A stretch of 64,000 bases of DNA from CBDHFF01 sp965262395 (GTDB lineage Bacteria; Pseudomonadota; Alphaproteobacteria; Rickettsiales; Anaplasmataceae). The notes below the pieces were generated by a model, which was not told the origin of the DNA, searched no databases, and saw only the letters and a program-made list of their open reading frames with translations. Position numbers and translations under genes: made by a program. Where the stretch lies: assembly GCA_965262395.1 (NCBI GenBank), contig OZ253531.1, forward strand, positions 1,240,001 to 1,304,000, written 5' to 3'. Below are positions 26,865 through 35,995 of this stretch, piece after piece; position 1 is the first letter of the stretch; each line of letters opens with the position of its first letter.

Positions 26865-27035
26865 ATGTCAAATAAGGCACTAAGCAAGGAAGAACATAAC
26901 AAGAACGTTGCCAGTACCATGCGAGGTAATTTATTGCGCAGAAAACAACGATTAAAAGAGTTAGGCGAGAATAACAAAAATAAAGAACATCATTCAGATG
27001 AAAAACAAATTCACGACACTCAACAGAAACAATAA
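26865..27035 (+). CDS. small basic conserved-type protein
   Basis: This 56-residue protein starts MSNKALSKEEHNK and contains MRGNLLRRKQRLKELGE. It resembles a group of very small alphaproteobacterial proteins with a 'R-x-N-L-x-R-R-K-x-Q' core and no known function. I prefer ATG 26865 over the upstream TTG at 26850. It is convergent with fliN; the two stops are 23 bp apart. Confidence 0.55.
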   Translation: MSNKALSKEEHNKNVASTMRGNLLRRKQRLKELGENNKNKEHHSDEKQIHDTQQKQ

Positions 27036-27058
27036 AAACTAATTCCACGCCCTTGAAC

Positions 27059-27550
27059 TCAGCTACTAACCTGCTTCACTCTAATACCTATGGTGCCATT
27101 TTCAGTAGTACATAGCTCACCTTTTGCGATAATCCTACCATTCACCGAAATATCAACTAGATCTTCTACTCTATTATCCAATTTTATCACTGCACCTGGA
27201 CCAACTTTTCTTAATTTTCCAAGAGACATCATAGTACGCCCAAGAACCACGGAAATCTGTAAAGGAACATCACTAATTATACCAAATGATATTTTCTCAG
27301 CACCACTGGTGATAGGCTCTAGCTCCTTTTTTCCCTCATCACTAAGAGAGGTGTCATTGTTTGGAGCAGAGCCACCACTTTCTTCAGTCGCTTCATTCTC
27401 TTTCTTGTTTTTGTCATCTGATTTTTTACCAGAAGGAGACTTTTTATCACCACCATCATCAGAACCTTCTTCTTTGTCGGAGGATTCTTTTTCTTCTTGA
27501 GCAGGCTCCTTTTCCTCTTTAGCTTCCTCATTTTTTTCACTAAGCACCAA
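27059..27550 (-). CDS. fliN: flagellar motor switch protein FliN
   Basis: The C-terminal 80 residues are the SpoA/FliN domain: DVPLQISVVLGRTMMSLGKL, then GAVIKLDNRVEDLVDI and VNGRIIAKGEL. These build the cytoplasmic C-ring that switches rotor direction and docks the export ATPase complex. The N-terminal half is a long low-complexity Glu/Lys/Ser-rich extension that most FliN lack; total length is 163 residues. It lies 21 bp downstream of fliH on the same strand. Confidence 0.88.
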   Translation of the reverse strand: MVLSEKNEEAKEEKEPAQEEKESSDKEEGSDDGGDKKSPSGKKSDDKNKKENEATEESGGSAPNNDTSLSDEGKKELEPITSGAEKISFGIISDVPLQISVVLGRTMMSLGKLRKVGPGAVIKLDNRVEDLVDISVNGRIIAKGELCTTENGTIGIRVKQVSS

Positions 27551-27571
27551 ATGCCTCCTCTATTCAGTTCC

Positions 27572-28390
27572 TTATATAATCTTACCTTTTACTAGGTAAT
27601 CGTATATTAGTTCCTCTATTTTATTAATTTTCTCTTTAGAGTCACTACGTATTAACCCATTTTCCCATTCAATCTTACAATCAGTCATGTCCATTTCATC
27701 ATGAGCAATAATCTTTACATTTGCATTGTTAATAAAGTAACTATCAGCGTTCAGTATATCTACAACTTCCGTATGAACCAGAACTTTGATCGACGGCACT
27801 CCAATTAATATATTTAACTGTTGTTTTATAAATATACTAAGATTTTTGGCTGCAATTTTTGGCATATCAAACCCAGATAACTTCTTTGCAATTAATACTG
27901 CAGCTTGAAATATAATATCTGAATACTTAGAAAGGGATGCTGTGTATTCTTCTTGTATCTTTCTGATTCTAGCAGAAATATTTTGCAAAGATTCACTATT
28001 TATGCGTTGTATGGATTGCTGAAGCTCAGATAATTCGATATTGGCCTTCTCAACCTTATTTTTATATTCTCCCGTAATCTTATCTAATGCACCTTTATGA
28101 TTTAGTTCAAGTTCTTGCTTCATAGCAGCAATTTCTTCATCTTTTTTTTGTAAGAATGACGCTTCTAATTCAACCTTAGCGGCTGCATATCCTTCCTTAT
28201 ATCCAATTTTTCTCGTACGCTCTAACCTAGCTCTAGAACTAGCGCTACTGATGCTAATATCCACCTCATTCCTGAGCATATCTTCACGAGCAGCCACATC
28301 TCTAACAATGGCATCAATTTTCTCTTTTATTATGCCATCATAACCTGCAACAAAGCCATTAGATCTTTTTTCTAATTCAGATGCGTTCAT
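27572..28390 (-). CDS. fliH: flagellar assembly protein FliH
   Basis: FliH is the regulator and stator of the flagellar export ATPase FliI, and links it to the C-ring. The protein (272 residues) begins with a short segment, then a long Glu/Lys/Ala-rich coiled coil (residues about 50-150, including IGYKEGYAAAKVELEA). The FliH/HrpE-type C-terminal domain has LSKYSDIIFQAAVLIAKKL and ends in conserved-looking IEWENGLIRSDSKEKINKIEEL. The ID rests on this architecture and on the adjacent fliN. fliI is 14 kb away. Confidence 0.78.
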   Translation of the reverse strand: MNASELEKRSNGFVAGYDGIIKEKIDAIVRDVAAREDMLRNEVDISISSASSRARLERTRKIGYKEGYAAAKVELEASFLQKKDEEIAAMKQELELNHKGALDKITGEYKNKVEKANIELSELQQSIQRINSESLQNISARIRKIQEEYTASLSKYSDIIFQAAVLIAKKLSGFDMPKIAAKNLSIFIKQQLNILIGVPSIKVLVHTEVVDILNADSYFINNANVKIIAHDEMDMTDCKIEWENGLIRSDSKEKINKIEELIYDYLVKGKII

Positions 28391-28596
28391 AAAAATACCA
28401 ATAATAATATATTATATATTATATATGGCATGCAATGTTTTACAAGAACAATAACACTATTAATTGGTTGTATCATAAAATGATGTATATATTTTTATGA
28501 TCTGTATTAATAGAATAATTATTATATTAATAGAATAAACCAATAGTTAATAAATCATACCTATAATTATTAAACAGTTAATTGATAGGACTTAGC

Positions 28597-31212
28597 GTGA
28601 ATACACATTCTGAAAATCATGCAGAGGGTTCGAGCCCAGAACATTATAGCAGCATAGCTCCTATTGGTTCCTCGCTCCAAAAGAATACGAAAAAAGCTAA
28701 TTCATACAATCCTCTAGATATAGCATACAATCCCTTTGATTCTGAAAACGAGGAAGATATTGAGTTGAATGTTATTCACGAGCGCAGTATAAAAAGTGAT
28801 ACAGAGCATCAAGACTATAATAATGACGCAGAACCCACAAATCATAATGAACCAGAAGCCGTAGAAGCATCTGCTTCTGACAACAATCTTCCACAGGAAG
28901 AAGAATTACCCGCATTACAGGCTGTGGATCATGTTGATGACTCAGAACCTACCAACCATAACAAACCAGAAGCCGTAGAAGCATCTGCTTCTGACAACGA
29001 TCTTCCACAGGAAGAAGAATTACCCGCATTACAGGCTGTTGATCATGTTGATGACGCAGAACCTACAAACCATAATGAACCAGAAGCCGTAGAAGCATCT
29101 GCTTCTGACAACAATCTTCCACAGGAAGAAGAATTACCCGCATTACAGGCTGTTGATCATGTTGATGACGCAGAACCTACAAATCATAATGAACCAGAAA
29201 CGGTAGAAGCATCTGCTTCTGACAACAATCTTCCACAGGAAGAAGAATTACCCGCATTACAGGCTGTTGATCATGTTGATGACGCAGAACCTACAAATCA
29301 TAATGAACCAGAAGCCGTAGAAGCATCTGCTTTTGACAATGATCTTCCACAGGAAGAAGAATTACCCGCATTACAGGCTGTGGATCATGTTGATGACTCA
29401 GAACCTACTCCTGATATAGAAACTGAACAGGAATTAGCACTAGTTAATGATGAGGATAAAGAGAAATTATCTACTACAAAAACTGAGCAACACCAAGATC
29501 AACATGGAGAAAAACAGAATATAGAAGAAGAATTATTAAATAATAAGATTATTTCTAAAGATCAGTTAATGATTGCACAGAAAATACAAAGAGAAAAACA
29601 CACTTCTAAAATGATTGGAACTATTCTTGTAGAGTTAGGATTCATAACAGACAAAACTCTACACAATGCTATCTCCAGTAGAAATAAAATTGATAATCTT
29701 AACCTCAAAAACACAGTACTTGATCTCAACTTAATTACTAAAATACCAAAAAATCTTGCAATCAGGAATAAAGTAATACCTATATCCCTCAAAGACAATT
29801 CTCTATACGTTGCTACTCCAGATATATATGACATACTTGTCTTAGATAAAATAAAAAAATATTTCCCACAAGAGTATAAAATACATCTAATATATGCGGC
29901 AGAATCAGATATCTCCGAGGCTCTCGACAAATATCATGGCTATGAGATGTCAATACATGGTATCTTAAAGGAAATAGAGGATGCGTCACAAAACAAGAAA
30001 AAAATAATAGATGGAACTGATACTTCATATACCAGTCCCACAGTTAGATTGGTTGATGCAATCTTGATAGATGCAGCTCGTAAAAGAGCATCTGACATAC
30101 ACCTTGAACCAGAGAAGGCATTCATTAGATTAAGATATAGAATAGACGGACAACTATTACAAATCTGTAGTTTTCATAAGAATTACTGGAGTGCAGTAGT
30201 TGTAAGAATAAAAATTATGTCTGGACTCAATATAGCAGAAACCAGGACACCACAAGATGGAAGCATAGGATATAATATATCAGGAAATGAAATTGATATT
30301 CGTGTAGCTAGTCACCCAACCATCTATGGGGAAAACGTAGTGCTGCGTATATTAGATAAAAAACAATCATTATTATCGATTGAGGAACTAGGATTCAGTG
30401 AGCGCAATCAAAAGCTTCTTAAAAAAATGCTTAAAAAACCTGAGGGAATTGTATTAGTGACTGGCCCCACCGGTAGCGGAAAAACAACCACACTTTATTC
30501 AGCCTTGAACTATATAAACTCAATGTCTATTAATATAATGACACTGGAAGACCCAGTTGAATATAGACTGCCAATAATCAGACAAACATCTGTTAAAGAA
30601 ACAGCAGGAGTAGACTTCAGCCATGGAATAAGATCAATAATGAGACAAGATCCAGATGTAATATTCATTGGTGAAATACGTGATGAGAAAACCGCCAACT
30701 CTGCTGTCAGAGCTGCAATTACTGGGCACCAAGTATTTTCTACATTGCACACAAATGACGCAGCCAACAGTATCAATAGACTACTTGATATTGGCATAAA
30801 AAACCAGATGCTATCTGGCGCATTAATATGCATTGTTGCTCAAAGACTTGCGAGAAAATTGTGTGATCACTGTAAGGAAGAATACACCCCAACAGAGAGA
30901 GATCTACTAGTATTAGGAGATGACTCTATAAAGGACTTAAAACTATATAGGCATGTGGGCTGTGATGACTGCATGAACAGTGGATATAAAGGCAGGTTAG
31001 TAATATCAGAGGTACTTCCCATTACCAAGGCATTGGATGAAATTATTGCAACTAGCCCTCTAAGAAAAAAGATTCTGGATTGTGCCTTAAATGAAAATAG
31101 CGGATTTATTCCAATGATAGAGGATGCTGCTGAGAAAGTTATGCAGGGTATTACAGATGTTGATGAAATGATAAGAGTCGTGGACACTACAGAAAGACTT
31201 CCTGAGGAATAA
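28597..31212 (+). CDS. PilB/GspE-family secretion ATPase with repeat N-terminus
   Basis: This is an AAA-like ATPase that powers type IV pilus or type II secretion assembly. Residues about 75-270 contain five copies of a 38-residue acidic unit (TNHNEPEAVEASASDNNLPQ and so on; 114-bp DNA period). The N1E/MshEN-like domain follows (IISKDQLMIAQ, IGTILVELGFI). The ATPase core has Walker A GPTGSGKTTT near 623, an Asp box MTLEDPVEY, Walker B DPDVIFIGEIRD, a His box STLHTNDAA, and a tetra-Cys zinc site (CDHC, CDDC). GTG 28597 has AGGA 6 bp upstream and is preferred to TTG 28582. No other pilus or T2SS gene is in the window, so the exact machine is unresolved. Confidence 0.9.
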   Translation: MNTHSENHAEGSSPEHYSSIAPIGSSLQKNTKKANSYNPLDIAYNPFDSENEEDIELNVIHERSIKSDTEHQDYNNDAEPTNHNEPEAVEASASDNNLPQEEELPALQAVDHVDDSEPTNHNKPEAVEASASDNDLPQEEELPALQAVDHVDDAEPTNHNEPEAVEASASDNNLPQEEELPALQAVDHVDDAEPTNHNEPETVEASASDNNLPQEEELPALQAVDHVDDAEPTNHNEPEAVEASAFDNDLPQEEELPALQAVDHVDDSEPTPDIETEQELALVNDEDKEKLSTTKTEQHQDQHGEKQNIEEELLNNKIISKDQLMIAQKIQREKHTSKMIGTILVELGFITDKTLHNAISSRNKIDNLNLKNTVLDLNLITKIPKNLAIRNKVIPISLKDNSLYVATPDIYDILVLDKIKKYFPQEYKIHLIYAAESDISEALDKYHGYEMSIHGILKEIEDASQNKKKIIDGTDTSYTSPTVRLVDAILIDAARKRASDIHLEPEKAFIRLRYRIDGQLLQICSFHKNYWSAVVVRIKIMSGLNIAETRTPQDGSIGYNISGNEIDIRVASHPTIYGENVVLRILDKKQSLLSIEELGFSERNQKLLKKMLKKPEGIVLVTGPTGSGKTTTLYSALNYINSMSINIMTLEDPVEYRLPIIRQTSVKETAGVDFSHGIRSIMRQDPDVIFIGEIRDEKTANSAVRAAITGHQVFSTLHTNDAANSINRLLDIGIKNQMLSGALICIVAQRLARKLCDHCKEEYTPTERDLLVLGDDSIKDLKLYRHVGCDDCMNSGYKGRLVISEVLPITKALDEIIATSPLRKKILDCALNENSGFIPMIEDAAEKVMQGITDVDEMIRVVDTTERLPEE
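28831..29400. repeat. 114-bp in-frame tandem repeat in the PilB-like gene
   Basis: Five copies have a period of 114 bp (landmarks GAACCYAC at 28831, 28945 and so on). They encode the 38-residue acidic unit and preserve the frame. Near-identity between copies indicates recent expansion or gene-conversion-type homogenisation. Confidence 0.93.
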
Positions 31213-31384
31213 AATAAATTGGCTTGCAATAATAAAATAATTTTTATTTATAAATGATTTTTTTTAACAAAGGACTACTTTCTAATGAACAATCTTAAAT
31301 AAATACGGCTATGATTAATACTATGCTTAAAATTATACAGTATAATATAATAAATAAAATTACTTGATATGTGGAGAATATAAT

Positions 31385-32599
31385 ATGCCAGGAATAGTAC
31401 AGGGCAAAAATGAAGTAGAAGATACTAAGCCTAAAGTAACTCATAAATCACAAGTAGATCAACCAACTACACACAGCCACGAAAGCACTGAAGCATTCGA
31501 ACAATCTTATGATGATATTAAGTGTATGATATCTTATACAAAAAATCTCTCTGCCCTTAATAAGGGTGGTGATATAGAAATACACCCTATTACTAATGGC
31601 ACGATGGATCAAAATTACAAAGTAACTTTATCTGAAGATATAGATATTAAGAACGAACCCAACCATAAAGCTTTTGCACGTGCTAATAAAAATATAACGA
31701 TCGGTGACTTAGATAATCTATTTGATCCTCATATTGCTAAGGCAATTAAAAAAGCAATCACTAATGTCTACACCGATGCTCTCCTCCATGCAAGCACCAA
31801 GGAACACCAACCTGGTATAGAAAATTCGAAAATTGACACAAAACTTGAGCCCAAACAAAAATCAATAATTTTTATTCCTAATATGAGCTTGCTTGAAGCA
31901 AAAGCTGAAGACATTCCTGCTCTTGATGGTAATATGGCACCTGATCCAAGGGCAAAGATGTATGCTGATCCTGCTCTTGATGGTAATATGGCACCTGATC
32001 CAAGGGCAAAGATGTATGCTGATCAAACAAATCTTGCACCTGGTCTAAGATCACATACTCCTCTTGGTGGCAAATATTCTGAACTTCTTAAGGCAGAAAC
32101 ACATAGATCTCATAGCAAACATGAAAAACATAGCAAACATGAAAAACATAGCAAACATGGAAAACATGGCAAACACAGCAAACATAGATCAAATGACAGT
32201 ATAGAGCTTAAACCAAAAGTCGAGGGCATTACTCCTTCTGGCACTAATATGACACCTGATTCAGAGGCACGCACAATTCAGGCTAACAAACATGTAGTCG
32301 AGGGCATTACTCCTTCTGGCACTGATGTGGCGCTTGATCCAAAGGCACCCACAATTCAGGCTAACAAACATGTAGTCGAGGGCATTACTCCTTCTGGCAC
32401 TGATGTGGCGCTTGATCCAAAGGCACCCACAATTCAGGAGAGCGGAGGTACTGGAGCAGACCAAGAAGGAGCAAGTAGTTTATCTAATGGCAAGCAAACA
32501 ATAGAATTTTCCAATGAAGTAGGACTTAATAATAAATCCCCTGGAGACACACCAGCAATCCAAAATCTACAAATAACAAATACAGCAATAGGTGGCTGA
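31385..32599 (+). CDS. repeat-rich hypothetical protein, putative effector
   Basis: This 404-residue protein has no recognised family. ATG 31385 has GGAG 9 bp upstream and is preferred over 31364. The N-terminal 170 residues are mixed polar. Repeats follow: an 18-residue ALDGNMAPDPRAKMYAD unit twice, a SKHEKHSKHEKHSKHGKH stretch rich in His and Lys, and a 26-residue VEGITPSGTDVALDPKAP unit three times. There is no signal peptide or membrane segment. The next gene has the same style and strand. Secretion by a T4SS is possible but not shown. Confidence 0.6.
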   Translation: MPGIVQGKNEVEDTKPKVTHKSQVDQPTTHSHESTEAFEQSYDDIKCMISYTKNLSALNKGGDIEIHPITNGTMDQNYKVTLSEDIDIKNEPNHKAFARANKNITIGDLDNLFDPHIAKAIKKAITNVYTDALLHASTKEHQPGIENSKIDTKLEPKQKSIIFIPNMSLLEAKAEDIPALDGNMAPDPRAKMYADPALDGNMAPDPRAKMYADQTNLAPGLRSHTPLGGKYSELLKAETHRSHSKHEKHSKHEKHSKHGKHGKHSKHRSNDSIELKPKVEGITPSGTNMTPDSEARTIQANKHVVEGITPSGTDVALDPKAPTIQANKHVVEGITPSGTDVALDPKAPTIQESGGTGADQEGASSLSNGKQTIEFSNEVGLNNKSPGDTPAIQNLQITNTAIGG

Positions 32600-32714
32600 T
32601 TTATATGTCATCTGTACAAAATTACAGTTAATAACTATGCTTATTATCCTTAATTATTAATAAGGATTTAATTGATTTTCTTTACAATTGCATAAACCTT
32701 ATAGAAGAAATGCT

Positions 32715-33779
32715 ATGGCAGACTCAGGAAAAATACCGAAGTTTTGGAGTGAAAGACAAAGAGTAGAAACACCAACTGAAGCAACCAACAGGATAGCACA
32801 AGAAAAATTATTTCTTGATCTATTTCTAGAACAAAATGGAGGCAACATTACATGTTGTTTCAAGAGCGATCGTAAAGCAACGCCCCAGACTTCAATAGAT
32901 GCTAGCAATATAGGTACAATAACGGTATTCATTGCTAAAGAAGGTAAGGATATAGAGACGAATTTCGTTCTTAATAAAGATGAAGTTACTATTTCCAAAG
33001 ATGGTAACTTTTGTGCTCTTGTGCAGAGTGAATGTTACATACCAATAACTGATATCCCTAAATACTTTGATAAAAAAAAGGATAATAAAACTGATGATCA
33101 GTCCATTGTATCAATTCAAAGTAGTATCCAGCATGCTTTAATCACCCACGGCGCTACAAAACTTGAGCAATCGTTCTCAAAATCAAAACTGCTAGTGAGT
33201 CGGGCTCATGTAGATAGTGATAAGTTAGATAGAGAAAAAAAGGAAAAGACTAGAAAAAGCGATTTGATCCATGGCACTACAACACAGGAAGGTCTTGACA
33301 TAGCTTTTCATAGGGGTGGTAAACAACCATCAGCAACTGCGAGTACTGCTAGCCAACCCGAAATTGAACAATCAACAACTGCAGATACTCATGTCAAACC
33401 CACGCCTAAACATCATTCATCAACAACTGCAGATACTCATGTCAAACCCACGCCTAAACATCATTCATCAGCAACTGTAGATACTACTATTAAACCCGGA
33501 ACTGAACAATCAACAACAGGCTCCCATGTAAACCCAGAGCCTGAACAATCAACAACTGCGAGTACTACTGTAAAACCCGGAACTGAATATTCATCAACAA
33601 CTGCGAGTACTACTGTTAAACCCGGAACTGAATATTCATCAACAACTGCGAGTACTCTTGCAAGCACTACACCTTCTCTATCATTAAATCTTACAGATGC
33701 ACCCCTCACAGATAAATTGACTCCTGAAAGTACACCAACAGGTCCAATAATCTTACAAGGGAAAGAAACATCTGTTTGA
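32715..33779 (+). CDS. Thr/Ser/Pro repeat-tailed hypothetical protein
   Basis: This 354-residue protein has no recognised family. ATG 32715 (MADSGKIPKFWSERQR) is chosen over TTG 32688. The N-terminal 200 residues look folded (ITVFIAKEGKDIETNFVLNK). The C-terminal 140 residues are degenerate repeats of about 16-17 residues: two of TTADTHVKPTPKHHSS and several of TTASTTVKPGTEYSS. This mucin-like tail resembles repeat tails of secreted proteins from Rickettsiales; function unknown. It follows the 404-aa repeat gene after about 115 bp. Confidence 0.6.
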   Translation: MADSGKIPKFWSERQRVETPTEATNRIAQEKLFLDLFLEQNGGNITCCFKSDRKATPQTSIDASNIGTITVFIAKEGKDIETNFVLNKDEVTISKDGNFCALVQSECYIPITDIPKYFDKKKDNKTDDQSIVSIQSSIQHALITHGATKLEQSFSKSKLLVSRAHVDSDKLDREKKEKTRKSDLIHGTTTQEGLDIAFHRGGKQPSATASTASQPEIEQSTTADTHVKPTPKHHSSTTADTHVKPTPKHHSSATVDTTIKPGTEQSTTGSHVNPEPEQSTTASTTVKPGTEYSSTTASTTVKPGTEYSSTTASTLASTTPSLSLNLTDAPLTDKLTPESTPTGPIILQGKETSV

Positions 33780-33795
33780 TTGTGATATAGGCAAC

Positions 33796-33973
33796 AACAA
33801 TGCTAGGGTAGTTCTTTAATAACACCAGCAAAGATCACAAAAACTGGATTTATTACTCCGAACCTAAAAAACATTAATAAGCTGAACAATGCTAGGGTAG
33901 TTCTTTAATAACACCAGCAAAGATCACAAAAACTGGATTTATTACTCCGAACCTAAAAAACATTAATAAGCTG
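33796..33973. repeat. 89-bp tandem duplication
   Basis: Two copies (GCTAGGGTAGTTCTTTAATA at 33802 and 33891) are identical as far as I can see. The gap 33780-34143 contains no gene; a hairpin lies at 34020-34040. Confidence 0.92.
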
Positions 33974-34019
33974 AACAATTAATTTATGAAAGAACACTAA
34001 TCTTAGTCATTTGAATGAT

Positions 34020-34040
34020 TATAGCCACCATATGGCTATA
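34020..34040. terminator. hairpin between convergent genes
   Basis: Arms TATAGCCA (34020-34027) and TGGCTATA (34033-34040) enclose a 5-nt loop, in the gap between the plus-strand 354-aa gene and minus-strand tatD. There is no strong T-run. It is a candidate bidirectional terminator. Confidence 0.3.
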
Positions 34041-34143
34041 TTGCCCGGATTTTAATCCACTAAATCTTGCAATACTTTAATTTAATAACTCATGCTTAGT
34101 TGGTTGATTTTTTTGTGAATTTTGTATATACGATAATTAAGCC

Positions 34144-34953
34144 CTAGACAAGATTTTGTGCTGGCACCCTGCTAAATAGACGATAAAAATTACTGGTGGT
34201 TCTATTCTCAATTTCATCAAAATCAACACCGAGCAGTTCAGCAAGCTTCTTTACTACATAAAATGTATATCCAGGTAAATTAGTTTGCTCATTCCTATGA
34301 GGGGCAGGAGATAAATAGGGCGCATCAGTTTCAACCAGCAATCTATCCAGCGGAATCAACCCAGATGAAACCATATCTTGTAGGTCTTTGGCACTATTAA
34401 ATGTTAATATACCAGACATTGATATATAAAATCCTAGCTCAAGAGCAACCTCTGCAAGCTTTTTTGATGAAGAGAAACAATGAATTAAACCTCTGGCATT
34501 ACTATAATTCGTATATTCAGATTTCAAAATATCTATCATATCTTCATCTGAAGCTCTATTATGAATAATAATAGGTGCATCAACTTCCTTAGAGGCTTCT
34601 ATATGCAATAATAGTCTATCAATTTGCTTTGTCTTATCTGGATAACCATCTCTGTAATAATCTAACCCTGTCTCTCCGATGCCAATGACCTTATTATGAT
34701 CAAACCATTTAGTAAGGTCTGCTTTTTCTATTGCAGGTTCAGAGTCCACACTAAGTGGATGTATTCCTATAGATGCATAAATATGATCATATTTATCAGC
34801 AAAAGGTAGTATACTGCTCTCAAACTGACTAACTTTAGTACAGATTGTTTGCAATATACCTACCTTATTTTGAGAAGCATGTTCCAATATATCTTCAATT
34901 AATACACCCTTGGCGGTAATCAAGTCCAAATGACAATGCGAATCAACTATCAT
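34144..34953 (-). CDS. tatD: TatD-family metal-dependent hydrolase (DNase)
   Basis: TatD proteins are TIM-barrel metallohydrolases with 3'-5' exonuclease activity. Metal ligands are visible: DSHCHLD at residues 3-9, GETGLDYYRD near 93, the IIHNR region near 128, LIHCFSSS near 152, and VETDAPYLSP near 205. At 269 residues it is full length. Its ATG overlaps the mdh stop (ATGA at 34950-34953), so it is translationally coupled to mdh. Confidence 0.93.
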   Translation of the reverse strand: MIVDSHCHLDLITAKGVLIEDILEHASQNKVGILQTICTKVSQFESSILPFADKYDHIYASIGIHPLSVDSEPAIEKADLTKWFDHNKVIGIGETGLDYYRDGYPDKTKQIDRLLLHIEASKEVDAPIIIHNRASDEDMIDILKSEYTNYSNARGLIHCFSSSKKLAEVALELGFYISMSGILTFNSAKDLQDMVSSGLIPLDRLLVETDAPYLSPAPHRNEQTNLPGYTFYVVKKLAELLGVDFDEIENRTTSNFYRLFSRVPAQNLV

Positions 34954-35891
34954 AGGTTTACTTTACTCATCAATTCTTTAACGGAATTAACAGAGTGATC
35001 AAACATTTTTCTCTCACCTGAATCCATTTCCAATTCAATGATCTTCTCTACACCATTCTGCCCTATAACCACAGGCACACCAACATAAAGATCTTTCAAT
35101 CCATATTCACCGTTCAAATATGCAGCGCAAGTTAAAATCATTCTCTTATCTTTTAAATAAGATTCAGCCATCTGTACAGCAGCAGAAGCAGGAGAATAGA
35201 AAGCCGAACCATTTTTTAGCAAAGCAACAATTTCAGCCCCACCATCTCTAGTTCTCTGCACAATTTCATCTACACGATCTTGCGTTATCATTCCCATTTT
35301 AATCAAGTCAGGTATTGCAACACCTGCGGCTGTTGTGTATCGAACCATTGGCACCATGGTATCACCATGACCACCAAGAACCGATGCGTTGATATTATTA
35401 ACAGATATATTCAGTTCTTCTGAAAGGAAATAAGCAAATCTTGCAGAATCAAGAACACCAGCCATGCCCACTACTTTATTTGGATTTAATCCAGAGATCT
35501 TTTGTACCACTGCAACCATCACATCAAGAGGATTAGTAACCACAATCACAAATGCACTGGGAGCGTGTGCTTTAATTCCTTCTGCTACTTGCTTCATCAC
35601 TCCAGTATTTACTTCGATTAAATCATCCCTGCTCATGCCTGGTTTCCTGGCAATCCCAGCGGTTATAATAACAACATCAGCTCCTTCAATGTCCTTATAT
35701 TCACTGGTTCCTTTTAAGGCAATATCAAATCCTTCAATTGGGGCAGATTCACAAATGTCCAAAGATTTTCCTTGAGAAACTCCTTCTGCAATATCAAACA
35801 ATACAACATCTCCTAGCTCTTTTAGTGCAATGAGGTGAGCTAATGTACCCCCAATATTCCCTGCACCAATCAGGGCAAATTTCTTTCTCAT
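34950..35891 (-). CDS. mdh: malate dehydrogenase
   Basis: MDH oxidises malate to oxaloacetate with NAD+ in the TCA cycle (LDH-like family). Motifs: the nucleotide-binding FALIGAGNIGGTLA near the start, ITAGIARKPGMSRDDLIEVN, VTNPLDVM, and the active-site GGHGDTMVP. ATG 35891 (MRKKFALIGAG, 313 residues) is preferred. The longer frame from 35933 adds a hydrophobic stretch with no counterpart in the family. It overlaps tatD by 4 bp. Confidence 0.96.
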   Translation of the reverse strand: MRKKFALIGAGNIGGTLAHLIALKELGDVVLFDIAEGVSQGKSLDICESAPIEGFDIALKGTSEYKDIEGADVVIITAGIARKPGMSRDDLIEVNTGVMKQVAEGIKAHAPSAFVIVVTNPLDVMVAVVQKISGLNPNKVVGMAGVLDSARFAYFLSEELNISVNNINASVLGGHGDTMVPMVRYTTAAGVAIPDLIKMGMITQDRVDEIVQRTRDGGAEIVALLKNGSAFYSPASAAVQMAESYLKDKRMILTCAAYLNGEYGLKDLYVGVPVVIGQNGVEKIIELEMDSGERKMFDHSVNSVKELMSKVNL

Positions 35892-35995
35892 AAGTAAATC
35901 CAAAATTGATATAAATAAGTAAAACCGTATCATACCATTATAAGCATGACCATTACGCTAGGCACGTTACTACATATTTAGTATCATTGCAAGAA

